Under the pieces are notes generated by a model. It did not search any database, was not told the DNA's origin, and worked only from the letters and a program-made list of their open reading frames with translations. A stretch of 64,000 bases of DNA from Rhodocyclaceae bacterium. Its GTDB lineage: Bacteria > Pseudomonadota > Gammaproteobacteria > Burkholderiales > Rhodocyclaceae. The stretch lies in the NCBI GenBank assembly GCA_018261935.1, contig JAGTRP010000012.1:52060-116059 (forward strand), in the 5' to 3' direction. A program made the position numbers and the translations under genes. The number at the start of each line of letters is the position of its first letter. Within the stretch, counting starts at the first letter, position 1. Shown here in pieces: positions 62,813 to 64,000 of the stretch.

Positions 62813-64000
62813 TCATTTCCCCTTCTCGCCCTGGATGAAGCCGTGTTGCCTGCCCACCGCCAGGGCCCGCTCGGGGTCCAGCAGGCCGTACAGCTGGATG
62901 AGCTTGGCGACGAGCCCGGTCCAGCCGGTCTGGTGGCTGGCCCCGAGCCCGGTGCCGTTGTCGCCGTGGAAGTATTCGTAGAAGAGGATGTGGTCGCGCC
63001 AGTGCGGATCGTTCTGGAACTTCTCCGTGCCGCCGTAGACGGGTCGCCGGCCGTTCTCATCGCGGGTGAATATCCGGCTGAGCCGGTCGGCGATCTCCTT
63101 GCTCACCGCGAAGAGGTTCATCATCCTCCCCGACCCCGTCGGGCATTCGATTTTGAAGTTGTCGCCGTAATAGAGGTAGAAGTTCAGGAGGGCCCGGATG
63201 ATGAGGATGTTCACCGGCATCCAGATGGGGCCCCGCCAGTTGGAATTGCCGCCGAACATGCCGGTGTTCGACTCGGCCGGCAGGTAGTCCACCCGGTACT
63301 CCCGGCCATCCACATTGAAAACATACGGGTGCTGCTGGTGGAATTTGGAGAGCGAGCGGATGCCGTAGGGGCTCAGGAATTCGTTCTCGTCGAGCATCCT
63401 CGTAAGAATCCGGCGCAGCCGATCCGGGTTGACCAGCGCGATGATCCCCCGCTCGGCCACGCCGAAATGCCCCGGGCCCGTAGGGTGCATCGTCTCCGCC
63501 AGCTCGGGCATCCGGCGCACCCGTTCCTGCAACTGAGCCAGCGCCTGCGGGACGCGCTCCCGTTGCGACTTCTCGATCACCGTCGCGGCGCACAGGGGGA
63601 GGAGTCCCACCATGGAGCGCACCTTGAGCCGTGTGGCGCTGCCGTCGGGGAGTCGCAGCAGGTCGTAGTAGAAGCCGTCCTCTTCGTCCCACATGCCGTC
63701 CTGGCCGGGCCGGTTCATGGCCGCGGCGATATAGAGGAAGTGTTCCATGAACTTCACGACCATGTCTCCGTAGCTGCGGTCGTAGAGGACAAGCTCCGCG
63801 GCGAGTTCCATCATGTTCTGGCTGAAGAGGGCCATCCACGCCGTGCCGTCCGCCTGTTCCAGGTGGCCGCCGGTGGGCAGCGGGGCGCTGCGGTCGAAGA
63901 TGCCGATGTTGTCGAGGCCGAGGAAGCCCCCCTCGAACACGTTCTTGCCGAAGCGGTCCTTGCGGTTCACCCACCAGGTGAAGTTCAGCAGCAGCTTGTT
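62813..64000 (-). CDS. GH63/MGH1-like glycosidase (partial, 5' end beyond the window)
   Basis: The frame is open from the right edge to the stop at 62813 (395 residues visible). It is the C-terminal (alpha/alpha)6 catalytic part of a GH63-like glucosidase. Motifs: WWVNRKDRFGKNVFEGGFLG through LDNIGIFDRS, WDEEDGFYYDLLRLPDG (acidic residue), GGNSNWRGPIWMPVNILIIR and LFYEYFHGDNGTGLGASHQT through GWTGLVAKLI. These occur in mannosylglycerate-hydrolase-like and trehalose/glucosyl-hydrolase-like proteins of bacteria. Substrate cannot be assigned. Confidence 0.9.
   Translation of the reverse strand, partial: NKLLLNFTWWVNRKDRFGKNVFEGGFLGLDNIGIFDRSAPLPTGGHLEQADGTAWMALFSQNMMELAAELVLYDRSYGDMVVKFMEHFLYIAAAMNRPGQDGMWDEEDGFYYDLLRLPDGSATRLKVRSMVGLLPLCAATVIEKSQRERVPQALAQLQERVRRMPELAETMHPTGPGHFGVAERGIIALVNPDRLRRILTRMLDENEFLSPYGIRSLSKFHQQHPYVFNVDGREYRVDYLPAESNTGMFGGNSNWRGPIWMPVNILIIRALLNFYLYYGDNFKIECPTGSGRMMNLFAVSKEIADRLSRIFTRDENGRRPVYGGTEKFQNDPHWRDHILFYEYFHGDNGTGLGASHQTGWTGLVAKLIQLYGLLDPERALAVGRQHGFIQGEKGK

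Overview
The window is GC-rich, densely packed bacterial chromosome. Gene content and order point to a betaproteobacterium, probably near Rhodocyclales/Burkholderiales: ilvBN with a valine-rich leader peptide, trxB - Crp/Fnr regulator - ftsK - lolA, ppa-nadE-glnB, a PmrA/QseB-type two-component pair, and a Ralstonia pickettii-style copper nitrite reductase fused to cytochrome c. No rRNA, tRNA, CRISPR array or insertion sequence was seen. Placement is inference from gene content.

Layout. 1-20.1 kb is mostly core genome: a partial membrane protein; the ilv leader/attenuator and ilvBN; a bacteriohemerythrin; lolA/ftsK/crp-like; trxB; two response-regulator-like genes with degenerate receivers; smr; glnB-nadE-ppa; DUF5132- and DUF445-type genes; the nirK-cytochrome c fusion; a short DUF1302-like porin; and an Aer-like aerotaxis receptor split into a PAS protein and a membrane MCP. 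20.3-47.5 kb is accessory and almost entirely on the + strand, with less uniform codon use than its flanks. It holds a SYLF lipid-binding protein, a DUF2092 protein, a low-complexity secreted protein, an orphan FixJ-type regulator, an AI-2E-family permease and a complete RND pump. Next comes a tightly overlapping operon for a DUF3141 hydrolase that looks like PHA synthase, Pta, AckA, both CoA-transferase subunits and FabI. A train of envelope proteins follows: a small RRM protein, DUF3300, DUF2950, a coiled-coil protein, DUF4105, a lipoprotein, a patatin autotransporter, DUF3313 and a glycine-zipper protein. 47.5-64 kb returns to chromosome-like content: a glycosyltransferase, envelope hypotheticals, an M14 peptidase, an MFS exporter, DUF1345, a DegP/MucD protease beside a PmrA-like two-component system, an MprF-like protein with a shrunken catalytic domain, a phosphoesterase, a PsiF-like protein, a dicarboxylate/amino-acid symporter and a truncated GH63-like glycosidase.

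How it may work together. The DUF3141-Pta-AckA-AtoDA-FabI operon can interconvert acyl-CoA, acyl-phosphate, carboxylate and ATP. At its head is an alpha/beta-hydrolase whose Cys/Asp/His arrangement matches PHA synthase. Its neighbours are lipid-binding, phospholipase, efflux and periplasmic proteins, so a fatty-acyl or membrane-lipid turnover role is plausible but unproven. Two copies of a palindrome, GGACC(T/A)AGGTCCAAT, lie before the permease and the RND operon and may be sites for the orphan regulator. A perfect PmrA-type box (CTTAAG-N5-CTTAAG) lies before the DegP-like gene, and a 3' fragment duplicated from the DUF4105 gene survives as a pseudogene.
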